DNA of 64,000 nucleotides from Onchidella celtica (GCA_963931925.1 OZ007569.1:61412050-61476049); one strand, 5' to 3'; positions 1 to 11,376 are shown, counted from the first letter of the stretch. A program made the numbers and translations. Notes: generated by a model from the sequence alone, not told the origin.

Positions 1-204
1 CTCGTGGTTCATCTCCTTCTCCCGAGCCTCTATCTTCAGTTGCTCCATGCGCTCTTGCCTCTCTCTTTCCATCTTCAGTTGCTCCATGCGCTCTTGCCTC
101 TCTCTTTCCTCCCTTAGGCCTTCACGGATGTAATCCTGTCTCTCCTTCCCAGTGAGGTCCAAGGCGTCTGCTTCCTGGCCAAGCCTTCCAATCGCCTCTG
201 ACAT
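1..204 (-). CDS. gag-like N-terminus of the LTR element (partial)
   Basis: The minus strand gives 68 open codons from the ATG at 204 to the window edge. The protein starts MSEAIGRLGQEADALDLTGK and becomes a charged, coiled-coil-like stretch. In that stretch QERMEQLK occurs twice, 13 residues apart, a 39-bp tandem duplication. This style (DLTGKERxxYIREGLREE followed by Glu/Arg/Gln-rich repeats) is typical of the N-terminus of gag in mollusc Gypsy-type elements. The zinc-knuckle part would lie beyond the edge. The visible piece is open. Confidence 0.65.
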   Translation of the reverse strand, partial: MSEAIGRLGQEADALDLTGKERQDYIREGLREERERQERMEQLKMERERQERMEQLKIEAREKEMNHE

Positions 205-294
205 GTTGTGGATATCCTCGATGATCTTTAGACTATTTACTGTACTTTAGAAACACTTCGATGGTCTGAATTGAATCTGTTCTGATCTGATCGG

Positions 295-312
295 ATCCCG
301 GACGAGCCCCCA
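295..312 (-). other. primer-binding site, tRNA-Pro type
   Basis: On the minus strand this reads TGGGGGCTCGTCCGGGAT. It is identical over 18 bases to the proline-tRNA primer site known from murine leukaemia virus and related retroviruses. The match reflects the shared 3' end of tRNA-Pro and does not imply close kinship. Confidence 0.85.
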
Positions 313-315
313 ATA

Positions 316-950
316 TGTAACAGTTGATGCAAATTTCAGCACGTTATGATGGGGAGAGTCAGATGAACTGATCGTCTACCCCTTAAAAACGAAACTGTCT
401 CGAACTGTTGTAGAAATAAATAACAGGATCCGATGAACACTTAATACTAACGTTTAATAACTGTAAACAAGAGCTGATATCCACAAGTTACTTACACCTA
501 TCAGGGAAGGCACTACACTTCTACTACAACTGGATTTACACCTACAATTTGCGCCTACGATCTGCACACCTACAATTTGCACCCACGATTTGCACCCCTC
601 CTACTCGCCTGGCCCTCCTTATATATATTCTGTCCAGGAACGTTCAGGAAGCGCCTTAACCGCCCCATAAGCACGAGACAGACCTAGATCGTTCGGGACA
701 CATACCAGCCACCCAATCGTACACAGACACGTCACAGAATTACATCACTCAAGGTCGACCTAGCGTAATCTCGGACACTGCAGTATCTTCCAGACTCTCT
801 AGATTTTCTACAGTGAAACAAACAAGCCACATCAAAGAGAAATACCGGCCTTGCTGGCGAGAGGGGGGAGGAAGGTCGCCGAGTGAGACTCGCCAAGCGG
901 GGGGGGGGGGGGTGAGAAAATATCGATCGTTCAACTAGTGGGACGCTACA
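316..950 (-). repeat. 5' LTR of the retrotransposon
   Basis: This 635-bp block begins TGTAAC and ends GCTACA on the plus strand, giving the TG...CA ends expected of an LTR. The primer-binding site lies three bases inside it. A TATA-like tract (TATATATAAGG on the minus strand, about 617-629) sits in the position of an LTR promoter. Four short related units based on ACCTACRATTTGC lie at about 538-597. Confidence 0.85.
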
Positions 951-1258
951 CCATGCTGTTTTTTTGCCGAGTAATTTTCAAGGCTAGGACAGCCTTTATT
1001 AATCCTTTGGGGAGGGGAGAGGAGGAGGAAGTTGGGAGGGGACTTTATCCTGGCCGGACTCATGATATCATGATCCCAAAAAATGTATTTAGGCCAGCTA
1101 GATAAATTAGTCTAAGAGCACCAGTCCCTTTCAGCACAGCTGAATTATGCAAAGTCAGGAGGTTTCCATTGCTGGATTATTAGAAAACAATCCTCTATGT
1201 TCAGCCCTAACCCTGATCCTAGCCTTAAAAAATACTCGGCAAAAAAAAAAAAACATGG
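951..1258. mobile_element. small inverted-repeat element (MITE-like)
   Basis: Imperfect terminal inverted repeats of about 40 bp face each other. The left copy reads CCATGCTG, a T-run, GCCGAGTAATTTTCAAGGC, then TAGGA. The right copy is its reverse complement (TCCTAGCC...TACTCGGC, an A-run, CATGG) ending at 1258. There is no coding capacity in the 308 bp. No superfamily is assigned because no clear target duplication can be read; the left side has been hit by the LTR element. Confidence 0.6.
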
Positions 1259-1396
1259 ATCTGGGTACGATTGCCATCCTGGCAATGAAACATACCGGAT
1301 ACGAACCTAAAGAAATCTGGTAAAAAAAAAAAAAACCGGTGTAACAGGCCAAAATATACCCCCCGCCCAGACTATACCCGGGGTTAAACTGGCCTG

Positions 1397-1428
1397 GCCC
1401 AGAATATACCCCGGGGTATATTCTGGGC
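1397..1428. repeat. 32-bp perfect palindrome inside the arm tip
   Basis: The sequence GCCCAGAATATACCCC is followed at once by its exact reverse complement. The right arm has the same palindrome with one change (about 4151-4183). It is one of the repeated ATACCCC units near the ends, which may be protein-binding sites for the mobilising enzyme (inference). Confidence 0.85.
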
Positions 1429-2556
1429 TAGGCCAGTTTATACCCCGGGGTTACTTTGGGCTAGACCAGACTATACCCCCCCAGTCCAGATTATACCCCC
1501 TACTTTTTTTTAAAAACAAGTCAAGACCACAGTTTATTTCAGCCTGTTTTTCATCACTGTCACCAGATATCATATTAATACAAACATGAACACATTCTTG
1601 ACACCAACAAGTCATAATGCAATTTAGAGAAAATAATAATAACAGTTTATTTCAGCCTTAGTTTACTTTGGTGTACAGACATACATTCTCTACTCCTGTA
1701 AATCATGATACATTTTAGAAGGAACAAACATGCATTAAAATGTATTGATATACAAAAGAGTTGAGTATCCATTCAAACTGACATGATTAGACTTCAACAT
1801 TAATTTCACTCGTGTGTGTTGATGATGATATTATTATTATTATTATTTTGATAGTTGGTTGGCCATGAGTAAAACATGCATTGTATTTTTTGTTACAATG
1901 ATGTAGAGAGAAAAGGCCAGAAAAGAACACACAGAAAAAAAACAAAAAAAAACATAATGATAATCCAACTGACAGATAGTGCAATTCCATCACCCAGCAG
2001 ACATAAAACTAAATAGGCACTAAATGTTTGCGACTGATGAACTCCACCTGTCCAGATCCACTTGAAACATTACAGAATGCTAACCAGTAATAATGATAAC
2101 AATGAGAACACGAAATCATGTTATTTACTCTTGAAAATATAGAGAAATATCAATATCAGAATCATCATCATCATCTTGGAAATTGCAAAGATATGAGAGG
2201 AAGTGTAAAAATGGCAGCGTATGCCTACAAATCATTCTAGAATTTATAAGCAGCAATGTATGTGTATCAACTATATATAAAAAACGTGTTAAATCTTTTC
2301 AAATATTCAAGTAAAACTTGACAGAAAGCTTTAGTGAAATAGCCTTGACAGTTGTGTAGACCGACAGAGTAAGTCCACTGAAACAAAAGTAGTGCGTTGT
2401 GAAAGGTAATTAGATCTATAGCATGTTGAGGCAAAATTCAATGGATCATGTTACATTAACAGTATTTCTTGTTAGTGAGTATCATTCTTTGATAGGTTAT
2501 TTGTAGAAAGATATACATTTCATGTACATTACGGTTTAAGACACTGGATTAGTTTG

Positions 2557-2965
2557 CAAGGCTTTTGAAAGATTGAACCTATGTGTTATAGTGAACAAGG
2601 GAACAAGGGTATGTCACTCGCGAGTGAAATAATAATAATAAAAAAAAAAGACCTGGTCCGTCTTTACCTTCTAAGCTTAACAAAGGATTTAACAACTGTA
2701 TTTATACACAAAAAAATATTGAAAATGACTTCATTTTCAATATTTTGTGCAATGCACTGTTGTCTCAGTGGATTTAATCTGTCATTTTACATGACTATCA
2801 AAGCTACTTCGCTAAAGCTTTCAGTCCAATTCTACTTGAATAATCCGTTAATTATTTCATCCATTGGGACTAAGTGTATGTCAGTGCCAAACAAACAGTA
2901 CCGTGCAAATGTTACTCAATGGCAACCAACTACAAAATCAACTACAACATGCCAACGAACGTGAG
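2557..2965. repeat. spacer of the giant palindrome, made of extra copies of right-arm pieces
   Basis: The spacer is not unique sequence. Bases 2748-2841 repeat 3109-3202 without a visible difference over 94 bp. Bases about 2867-2965 resemble about 3750-3862 (shared GTGCCAAACAAA and ACTCATGG/ACTCAATGG landmarks). A 16-bp hairpin (2713-2728 with 2731-2746, loop CT) lies beside the first duplicate. The long plus-strand open frame here (2581-2964) is fortuitous. Confidence 0.75.
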
Positions 2966-4252
2966 TGAAACTAATCCAGTGCCTTAATCCATGAGCTACA
3001 TAAAATGTATACATTTCTACAAATACGCTATCACAGAATTTACTAACAAGTCATGTTCATGCAACATGATCCATCGAATTTTTGCCACAACATACTGTAA
3101 TTACTTTCTGCAATGCACTGTTGTCTCAGTGGATTTAATCTGTCATTTTACATGACTATCAAAGCTACTTCGCTAAAGCTTTCAGTCCAATTCTACTTGA
3201 ATAGTTGAAAAGATTTAACACATTTTTTTTTATGTGTACTTGGTACATACACACATATATTATTGCTGCTTATAGATTCTAGAATGATGTGTAGGCCATT
3301 CTTATATTCCCTCTTATATTTGTATTATTCCAAGATGATGGTGATTCTGATATTGATTATATTCTCTTTATTTTCAAGAGTAAATAAGATGATTTGGTGT
3401 TCTTATTGTTATTATTGTATATTACTGGTTAGCTTTCTGTAACGTTTCAAGTGGATCTGGACAGGTTAAATTCATTATGTGAAACAATTTTAGTATGTAT
3501 TTAGTTTTGTGTGAAGTATTTAATGTCTGCTGGATGATGGAATTGCACCATCTGCCTGTTCAGTTGTTAAAATGTTGTTGTTTTTTTCTCTATGTATTCT
3601 TTCCTGGCCTTTCTTTCTGCATCAGTGTAACTTTGTATGTAGATCTAATTGTTCCGACATATCAAGCACATTTCTGATTTTCAAAAATTGAAATAAGATT
3701 CAGATAACTTTACACTTATGAGTCTTATAATTAGTTCATACCTTGCCACTAAGTATATGTTAGTGGTGCCAAACAAAAAGATTACAATACATGTTTAACT
3801 CATGGACAACTAATTATAAAGAAACCAAAACAATAATAATACCAACGGACACAAGTAAAATTAGTGTTAAAGTTTAATCATATCAGTTTCAATGGATTTT
3901 CAATCCTTTTGTATATCAATGCTTTTTAAGCATGTTTATTTCCTTTTAAATGTATCATAATTTACAAGAGTCAAAAATGTATGCTTCAATATGATACCTG
4001 ATGACAGTGATAATGGACAATTCAAACTAAAGTTGAAATAAACTGCGGTCTTGACTTGTTTTTTTTAAAAAGTAGGGGGTATAATCTGGACTGGGGGGGG
4101 GGGGGGGGAGGGTATAGTCTGGCCTAGCCCAAAGTAAACCCCGGGGTATAAACTGGCCTAGCCCAGAATATACCCCGGGGGATATTCTGGGCTAGGCCAG
4201 TTTAACCCCGGGTATAGTCTGGCGGGGGTATAATCTGGCCTGCTACACCGGT

Positions 4253-7200
4253 CCGGTTACAATAAGCACTTCTAAAGGGTAGGATGAAAAGCTGGGTCAA
4301 AGTTGGATTGAAAAGTTCGGTGTTCCAAATTAAACTGTGTACAAATCACCCATATTATAAAATTCTCCAGCTGTATAGGAGGTGGCACAATCGATGCAAC
4401 ATTCACTGAACTTTATATGGTATGATAACGCAAAGGGAAATGTTGAGAAAATAACTGTTCCACACGCACATTAATCAGAGCTGTGGTATTTATTAATCCC
4501 GCCCAAACATGAAATTTAAATCAATTTGACAGTCAAGAGTTAATCTTGCCTAGAGCCAATGGCAGACTGATTGCTTGGATGGCAATTATTCGTTTCTCCT
4601 TTCTATCATAAATCATGTCTCAGACGAGGAGAGATGAAGTTTCACCCTTTGGTTGTCAAATGTCAGGCAAACAAAGTTTACTTTGAAATTCATAACGATA
4701 GATTTATATGACAATGGCAGAACGCCAGAAGGAATTATACGTGGTGGAGAAAGTGTTCAAGATAGCACAACCATTTTACTGTAATGGGAGCTAGGGTGGC
4801 AGGGCAAGACTGACTGTGCTATAGTTGTCTGAATACATAAATAAATTATACACCATACAGTTGCCAGAAAGGCACACGCACAGACATATTTATTTCGTCA
4901 CGAACTGGTTCATTTTCTTGTTTCCACATTCTCTGGCCACTGTTAGAATGCCAAACCTGATATAACCATGTTTCGGTGAGTAAAGTCTTCACAGTGTGAC
5001 AATGTCATAAGGGTTAAAACATTACCTATTTTTAATTTGAAGGATGAATTTACTAGTTTGTGGCGCTGACCTTCGTGAGCAGTTCGTTTTATATTGCAGT
5101 TCCATGCTGTTTCATTCAGTGGTTTGGTAAAAAAAAAATTTTTTAAAACACAGTAAAATGAACATCTATGAAAAGACAGGTACTTTTTCGAACAATTTTT
5201 CGAACACATGAGCTGTCGCCCATGTCACCAATTGGCGTATGAACAATTTTACAGAGAACGTTTCAAAGTTTTAGCGAGAGTAAGATTTTTTTTACAGACA
5301 AAACGTTATAATTTCAGAGCTGTTACAAATATCGATATATGGCATTGTGAGAGTAGAGATCTCACCATGAGCTTTGATATCGTAGTCATAACTCAAAACC
5401 ACCACAACCATCGCTACACCAAAGCGTAAAAAACGGGATACGATACCATTGTGCCGACTCCAGACAAAATCACCTTGGTTTTGACATGCTTTATCAATAG
5501 CAATCCATAGTTGTTGGCTGTTATTGCTATATTAATCTCATGCTTTCTAAACCTGGATCCGGGAAAGAGAGCGCTGAGAGAGAATAGAAACGTTCTATAC
5601 CCACGAATTTGTCACTCTACAAAGAGGAAGTGAGAACAGCTCAAATATATTAAATGAAAAATGCCTGATTCTCTTGGCGAGACAAATATTTATTCCGATC
5701 TCTAAAGTTCTGAGAATATTAATTCTGGCTGTTTATTGAATTATTAATATTGTAAGTAGACATGCTATCTCCAGATAATTAACACCCTTTTGCTTGTGAT
5801 TTCATTTCAGTGTATTTTCTTTCTCCTTCTAATGGATATAATGTCAATGATTTATGCAATGTTGCTTAAGAATACAAGTATGTCACTTTCAGGTAAGTGA
5901 AAGTAAATGTGTGAATGCTTGAAGCAAGTGATTGTGACGTTTGTGCAGTATATGTACAGGTGTTTTCGTATGTACTAGAACATACATTATTATTGTGATA
6001 TAAACGGCCCGTTTCGTCACCAACTCTCATCTATTTCGAAGGGATTTCATAGTTTTAAAAAAAAATTTCAAGCCAAAGCTGTGACAGTGATCCTTCAAAC
6101 ATCGATAAGTGTTCTAATATTCCTGTGTAAGACGTAAACGGAAATGCAGATCTATCAAAATGAAGCTAGCAAAAAACCTGCTTGTTATTGAATAATAAGT
6201 GAAACCCGCGTGTACATAATGTTCAATGACTTCCTGGGTTCCCTTTCCCATTCCCGAACCCAGCAATATTCAAGTTTATCGAAAGTCCTGAATGTCTTTT
6301 TCTGAGTTGTTCTAACTTACTTCACATTTATTACCATTTTGCACTACACAGCGGTTGTAATCTCATTTTTAATGTGCACCCTTATCTTTGTCAAAATACA
6401 ATAAAACGTGTGCCAAAGTAAGCTAAATGCACATAAACACTTCTGTACTTGTACTTTGGAGTTCAAAGGAAGACATAAAGCTTAGTTTTTAATTAAGTTG
6501 AGTAAACCCTTATAAATCAGGAGCTGAAAAGCTTGTATATATAGCCTACATTAGAAAAGAAATCCTTTATATAGTTGAAAGAACAAACTTCGACAAATAT
6601 TAAAGCATCGAATGAAATCAGAATATCTCTCTGTCCCTTCATGCTGAGAGAGAGATAACAGGGTTTATAGTTGGGACAGATGTGTAATACACAAACCAGA
6701 TCTAGGCCCATTAGACATCGAAATTGCTTTATTTGTGTCTTGCTTGGTTTAGACGAATTCTTGCTTTGTTGTTTGACTAACATATTTAATTATAAGTGTT
6801 GTTTATTTTTGTTTGGGCTTCTACTGTTAGTCAATTATAGCGGCTAAGAGAGAAAGCCATTCCTCAGTGTGCATCAACCTTTACCGTTATATGAAGTTGC
6901 AGAGAGATTTTGTATTTAGATAGTGATATCTCACTATCTAAGCTTATTAAAAGTGAATTCCCACAGCTATAAACGACCCAGGCGTTCTTAGTAATTTGAG
7001 TGTCTTTTTGTCAGACCTGAGGGATCAAGATCTTATCTGATAAGGAAAACACTCGGGTATGTTTACCTTTCCTTTCTCTAAAGACTAAGAACAAAAGGAA
7101 AAGAAGGGGGGGGGGGGGGGAAGGGAGTATCTGTGTAAAAAATCTGGTGCGAGAGACGTCAGGCTTGCACGGCAATCGATTATCCCGTGATTGGGAGTTC

Positions 7201-7664
7201 CTGACTCCATTATTCACTACTGGGCGATCAGAAAAAGGGGGAGCTATTCTACACAAGCAGTCCTATTTAACTGATCGGTAAGCTCCATTCTCTTAGGGCA
7301 CCGATAAAACCACTTCACTGGGACAAACTACCATCTGTTTCAATAGTGGCTACTGTTCAGGTATTGGATTTTGGACTGGTGGGGTCCATGTCTTTGTATT
7401 ACAGCTGCCTGTGTTCGTCTTTGTGAAACAGCTTTGGCTGCTGTGGACAAATGAAACCACTTCGTTCATGACTTATTTTGGTGATTTATCATTTTCCTTA
7501 TTATTACTTGTTTGTGGTGATTTCGGATATGGCTTAGTTCTTAAGATGCTCTGATGAAAGACAAAAATAATACAACTACTTGGATTATCAGTACAGAGAG
7601 CCGGAAAACAGTGTCTACCTAGCAAGTTTCTGGATATTATTCTATTGAAATCACGAGTAGTTGT
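4253..7664. other. intergenic, no gene seen
   Basis: A+T-rich DNA without a convincing exon. The only structure noted is a hairpin at 6916-6941 (TTAGATAGTGA, loop TATC, TCACTATCTAA) and a run of about 16 G near 7107-7122. Short open frames here have no recognisable protein features. Confidence 0.6.
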
Positions 7665-9794
7665 GTGTTGAGAAAATCAGTTAGAGGAAAGACAGAAACA
7701 TAGATGGTATAGCAAAGCAAGATCTTGTAATTCAGAAAGGGCCTGGAAGAAATATAAAGAAATAAAAAGGACTTCACAGAGAGAATGTAGAAAAGCGCAT
7801 ACCACCTTTGTTAAATCAATGATAGAAGAAGACAAAGATAATAAAAAACTCTGGTCCTATATTAGACACAAAAACCAAGACAGTTGTGGAATTTCAGACC
7901 TCAGAAATCATAAGAATATCTTAGTTCAGGACCCCACAGCTAAAGCAGATCTCCTGAATGAGCAGTTTTGTTCTGTCTTTTCCAGCCCAGAACCAAAGAT
8001 AGAAGACAATTTTTTTAATAACAACAGACTTTTTAATGAAATGAACAAAATAAAAGTGAGCAGAGCAGGTGTTTTGAAACTCTTGATTAACATTAAGGAA
8101 AATAAAGCCACTGGACCTGACTGCATTCCAGGAAGAATTTTGAAAATTTGCGCCCAGGAATTAGCGAGCGTTTATGCATTGCTTTTCCAAGCATCCTTAG
8201 ATCAGGGATCTGTGCCAAATGATTGGAAAAGTGCCATCATAGTTCCGCTGTTTAAGAAAGGCGATAAGGCAAAGGCTGAAAATTATAGACCAATTTCGTT
8301 GACGTCAGTTTCATGTAAGCTCTTAGAGCATATTGTTCACAGTAACATCATGGACCATTTACAGAAATATGAAGTTTTAGATGATTCTCAACATGGTTTT
8401 CGACAAAAAAAAAGCTGCGAAACGCAACTGATAACAACATTAAATGACTTTAGCGAAAGTTTAAATTCCAGGGGACAGATAGATGCCATACTTCTAGACT
8501 TTTCGAAGGCATTTGATAAGGTAGATCATCTGGGACTGATTTTGAAATTGAAACACCTCGGAATTAGGAATTCTTTACTAGACTGGATAAGATCTTTTTT
8601 GATCAACCGCCAGCAAAAGGTAATTGTTGATGGGAGCGAATCATCACCTAAACCTGTTGTATCAGGAGTCCCTCAAGGTACTGTCTTAGGACCTCTTTTT
8701 TTCCTAATTTATATAAATGATATATCCAAAGATCTGTCCAATGGTACGTCGATCAGGCTGTTCGCCGATGACAGTCTACTGTATAGAAACATCAGAAGTG
8801 TAAGAGATGCAGAAATGTTACAAAATGACCTGAATAGACTCCAACAGTGGGAACAAAAGTGGAAGATGGAATTCCATCCTAAGAAGTGTCAAGTACTTCG
8901 AGTGACAAACAAAATTAACACCATCAGTTTTGATTATACTATCCACAACATCAAATTAGAGGAAACAGAAACAGGTACTTATCTTGGCATAGTTATTGAT
9001 AGGAAACTTAGATGGAAACAACAGTATAGCACAATTAGTCGTAAGGCAAATGGAGTAATAGCTTTTTTAAGGAGAAATATCTCAGACTGTCCCATGGATG
9101 TTAAAGATAAATGTTATAAGACCCTTGTTAGACCAATACTCGAATATGGATGTAGCATCTGGGACCCCCATTGTAGAACTCACATAGATTATCTAGAAAA
9201 GATACAGAAAAGAGCAGCCAGATTCGTGACAAACAACTATAAATTTGAGGAGGGCAACACCAAGATTAATATGCAAAAACTTGGCTGGATGCCTTTAGAG
9301 GAGAGGCGGGCAAGAAATAAAATTACCAGCTTCTTTAAAGGTAGATGCGGTCTGATGGATATACCCATGGAACACATTGGGATTAATTTTAGTAAGACTA
9401 GGCGGAATGGCCAGACCTATGCCATACCATCGTCCAGTGTTGACGGCCACTTATATTCTTTTTATCCGAGCACGTTGAGGCTGTGGAACTCTTTGTCGGA
9501 GGACCTAAAATTGTGCAGTAGCCTAGACTCTTTTAAGACAAAATTAGAAAAGCACACGTTGAGAGCTAGCTACTGAACAGGCTGCATAGATATACTTATA
9601 AACCCAGTGATAAGATTGGTTGATCTTTATAAGTTTTTATAAATCTAATCGACTCCCGCTTCTTACACCCTTATATGTATATAAATTTTTAACTCCCAGG
9701 GATACGGGCCGAGTCGATTTTTATTGCGCACTGGTGAGATACTCAAATCTGAGAAAACCAGTTTTAAGGAAGAAGAAGAAGAAGAAGAAGAAGT
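7665..9794 (+). mobile_element. LINE (non-LTR retrotransposon), 5'-truncated, jockey/CR1-like
   Basis: The element begins inside the linker between endonuclease and reverse transcriptase; the open frame starts just after an in-frame stop near 7664. It continues through a complete reverse transcriptase to a stop at 9576. A 3' UTR of about 190 bp follows, ending in a (GAA)n tail at about 9768-9794. No apurinic-type endonuclease and no first ORF are present, as expected for 5' truncation. The unbroken 1.9-kb frame suggests a fairly recent insertion. The tail type and the RT motifs place it in the broad jockey/CR1 assemblage; the clade is not settled. Confidence 0.85.
7667..9576 (+). CDS. LINE reverse transcriptase (ORF2 C-terminal two thirds)
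   Basis: This RNA-directed DNA polymerase would copy the LINE RNA at a nicked target. Numbering from the first ATG (7819), it has 585 residues. NYRPISL is at about 155-161, QHGFRQKKSCETQL at 191-204, the motif A aspartate region LDFSKAFD at 226-233, and GVPQGTVLGPLFFLIYIND at 283-301. The catalytic FADD box is at 315-318. The C-terminal part has the usual non-LTR features: TYLGIVID, ILEYGCSIWDP, a KIQKRAARFV stretch and STLRLWNSL near the end. All core catalytic residues are present. The frame is also open upstream of the ATG (7667-7818), encoding more of the linker, so the ATG is probably not a true start. No RNase H domain is seen. There is no frameshift or stop in the retained part. Confidence 0.9.
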
Positions 9795-10347
9795 ACAGAT
9801 CGATGAATATACATGTAGATCGGTTTCTGAAAACATAATTTCACAACAAAACGACACGTTTTGTTGCCCCAGTTCTATCATGCAAATCAGAGAAACTTTT
9901 CTTGACAGTGTTTATGATTCAGGCTTATAAACTGAAAGTGTTTTTGTGTGCCATTGACTGTCAAGTCTTGGCTCATGCAACCGAAATCAATATGCTTTAA
10001 TGCCAGGTCATTGTTATTCCCTGACTCGTCTTTGTCGCTGGCGTATTGAATGTCTTCTCTCTTTGCTGGATATGCTGTCTAAAAATACAAAATCCGCCAT
10101 TTGGTAATTTGCATTTGAATGAAAACATTTGGCCAATTTTATGCATGAGTGTCATTTTTCTACAATTATAGGATAAAGCATATTGTACCAATATCTATAG
10201 ATTGTAACCCGTTGTTCATGATTTTATCGTATGGAAGAATGTTTTGATATCATTTTCAGCGAAGATTCTTGGTACTGATATAAGACAATACTACTGGAAT
10301 TTAAAGCTCCATTTTCGTTACCGTATCGTTTTCTTTCCCTGTAACAG
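9795..10347. other. probable intron or 5' flank of gene 1
   Basis: No exon is recognised here. The stretch ends in a pyrimidine tract, TTTTCTTTCCCTGTAACAG, that makes a good splice acceptor for the coding exon starting at 10348. Confidence 0.5.
10329..10347 (+). other. splice acceptor of gene 1 exon
   Basis: A T/C-rich tract ends in AACAG directly before the exon at 10348, and the downstream frame is open from the first base. An exact polypyrimidine-AG signal at the edge of an open frame supports a spliced upstream exon. Confidence 0.6.
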
Positions 10348-11376
10348 ATTAAACTTGACTCTGCACTTGGGCATGATTATAGAGCACGTCATTCACAGAT
10401 TTGCATGAGGATGGCAAGTGCTAAGACTAAGAGTACTTTGAGAAGACATTCCTCACTTAATGCTGGATCCAAAACCAAAGGTAAACTAAACGGATCAAAC
10501 ACTCCCGTAAAGTCACATGGCAGTTGGTCTCCTTTACCTTCCAAACCAAATGGAGTTACGGTGGTGCAGTTTTCTAAACTAGCAGGAGGAAATGGGTCAT
10601 CACCTTCTCCACCAGCAAACTGGGCAGCTGCTTTAGATGCAAAGAGTCATGCAGTAGGTGGAGGATCCCCAACTTCCAGCGACAACAAAACATCGCCTTC
10701 TGTGAGTAACCAAGGTGGTGTGCGTTTTACGGGAAAAAAATCACCACCGAAATGTACAGGACACGGAAATCTGACGTCCTCAGCTAAACAGCATTCCACT
10801 TTAAACGATTCACCCACCGTGCCACACTCACTCCATAGGTCATTATCGTCTCAGAGTGAAGCTGTCCAGCGGCTGACCAACGGCGGTATACCTGCAGTAT
10901 CTGTGGCTTCTCCACGTCGGCAGAGACGGTCTTCTCTGGACTGTACAAGAGCAGCTAGTGCCGAACCCAGGTCTATACTTAAAAACTGTAGTGGGCGCAT
11001 TAATATTTCTTCTGATGACATCAGTGGTCGGGATACAACCGAATACCAACTGTTCTTGTCAAATCATTTGGATAAATCATCTTCATCACTGTCATCGTCT
11101 TTGCCGTCAGAGTACAGTTCGTCTAGATATTCAGCAAGCTTGATAAAATTGCACACTGACAGGACAATTATTTCTGAGGCAGAACCTGCTCCAAGAGACG
11201 AAGATATTCTGAAGACTTGCCATTACCGCTTAGCACCTGTACCAATGACAGTAGTTGAGAATAACTGTCCCACCAAAAAAGTGACATTCAATGATGACGT
11301 AAGAGTTTTTCAAAAAGGAGTTAAGTCAAAACTGCGACGCCATTCAGTGCCAGCTTTAAAAATGATGAGAGAATAA
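10348..11376 (+). CDS. gene 1: disordered protein with SILK and RVxF (PP1-docking) motifs, last coding exon
   Basis: The frame is open from a good acceptor (…CCCTGTAACAG at 10347) to the stop at 11374-11376, and begins IKLDSALGHDYRARHSQICM. The true start may therefore lie in an unseen upstream exon; ATG 10405 gives 323 residues. The protein is Ser/Pro-rich and basic with no folded domain. Numbered from 10405, SILK is at 190-193 (PRSILKN) and KKVTFNDDVRVF at 291-302. SILK followed by [K/R]x(0,1)VxF is the established docking code for protein phosphatase 1, so a PP1 regulatory or substrate role is inferred. LRRHS occurs near both ends (12-16 and 310-314), and RRQRRSS at 171-177; these fit basophilic kinase sites such as those of PKA. 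No orthologue is recognised. An AATAAA overlaps the stop codon (11372-11377). Gene 3 shares the motif layout. Confidence 0.75.
   Translation: MKLDSALGHDYRARHSQICMRMASAKTKSTLRRHSSLNAGSKTKGKLNGSNTPVKSHGSWSPLPSKPNGVTVVQFSKLAGGNGSSPSPPANWAAALDAKSHAVGGGSPTSSDNKTSPSVSNQGGVRFTGKKSPPKCTGHGNLTSSAKQHSTLNDSPTVPHSLHRSLSSQSEAVQRLTNGGIPAVSVASPRRQRRSSLDCTRAASAEPRSILKNCSGRINISSDDISGRDTTEYQLFLSNHLDKSSSSLSSSLPSEYSSSRYSASLIKLHTDRTIISEAEPAPRDEDILKTCHYRLAPVPMTVVENNCPTKKVTFNDDVRVFQKGVKSKLRRHSVPALKMMRE

Larger units (their letters stand above)
1..950 (-). mobile_element. LTR retrotransposon, 5' part (5' LTR, primer site, gag start), cut by window edge
   Basis: This is the 5' end of an LTR retrotransposon read on the minus strand. 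In that reading it begins with the LTR at 950 and runs down past position 1. Parts seen are the 5' LTR (316-950), a primer-binding site (295-312), a short leader, and the start of a gag-like frame (204 to 1). The pol region lies outside the window, so the family cannot be proved. A Ty3/Gypsy-type element is the best guess, because gag starts of this glutamate/arginine-rich kind are common in Gypsy elements of molluscs. Age cannot be given without the second LTR. The visible part looks fairly whole. The element abuts the inverted-repeat element at 951-1258, whose first bases (CCATG) may be the target site. Confidence 0.85.
1334..4252. mobile_element. giant fold-back (palindromic) element, 2.9 kb
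   Basis: Almost the whole block is one imperfect palindrome. The left arm is about 1334-2556 and the right arm about 2966-4252, each near 1.25 kb, separated by a 0.4-kb spacer. The ends match as ACCGGTGTARCAGGCC. Each arm tip carries several copies of a CCAGAYTATACCCCC-type unit in both orientations. Interior landmarks also pair: GATATCAATATCAGAATCAT at the left (about 2145-2165) has its reverse complement near 3334-3355, and ATGGATCATGTT near 2440 pairs with AACATGATCCAT near 3063. By eye the arms are roughly 75-80% identical, so the element is not young. No transposase frame is visible. It resembles Foldback-type or very long-TIR non-autonomous DNA transposons, but no family is recognised. 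Confidence 0.85.

Noticed and set aside
2581-2964. 127-codon plus-strand open frame
   Set aside because: It lies wholly in the spacer of the giant palindrome, with low-complexity composition and parts duplicated in non-coding arm sequence.
10843-11143. Open frames overlapping gene 1 in other frames
   Set aside because: Shadows of the gene 1 coding exon.
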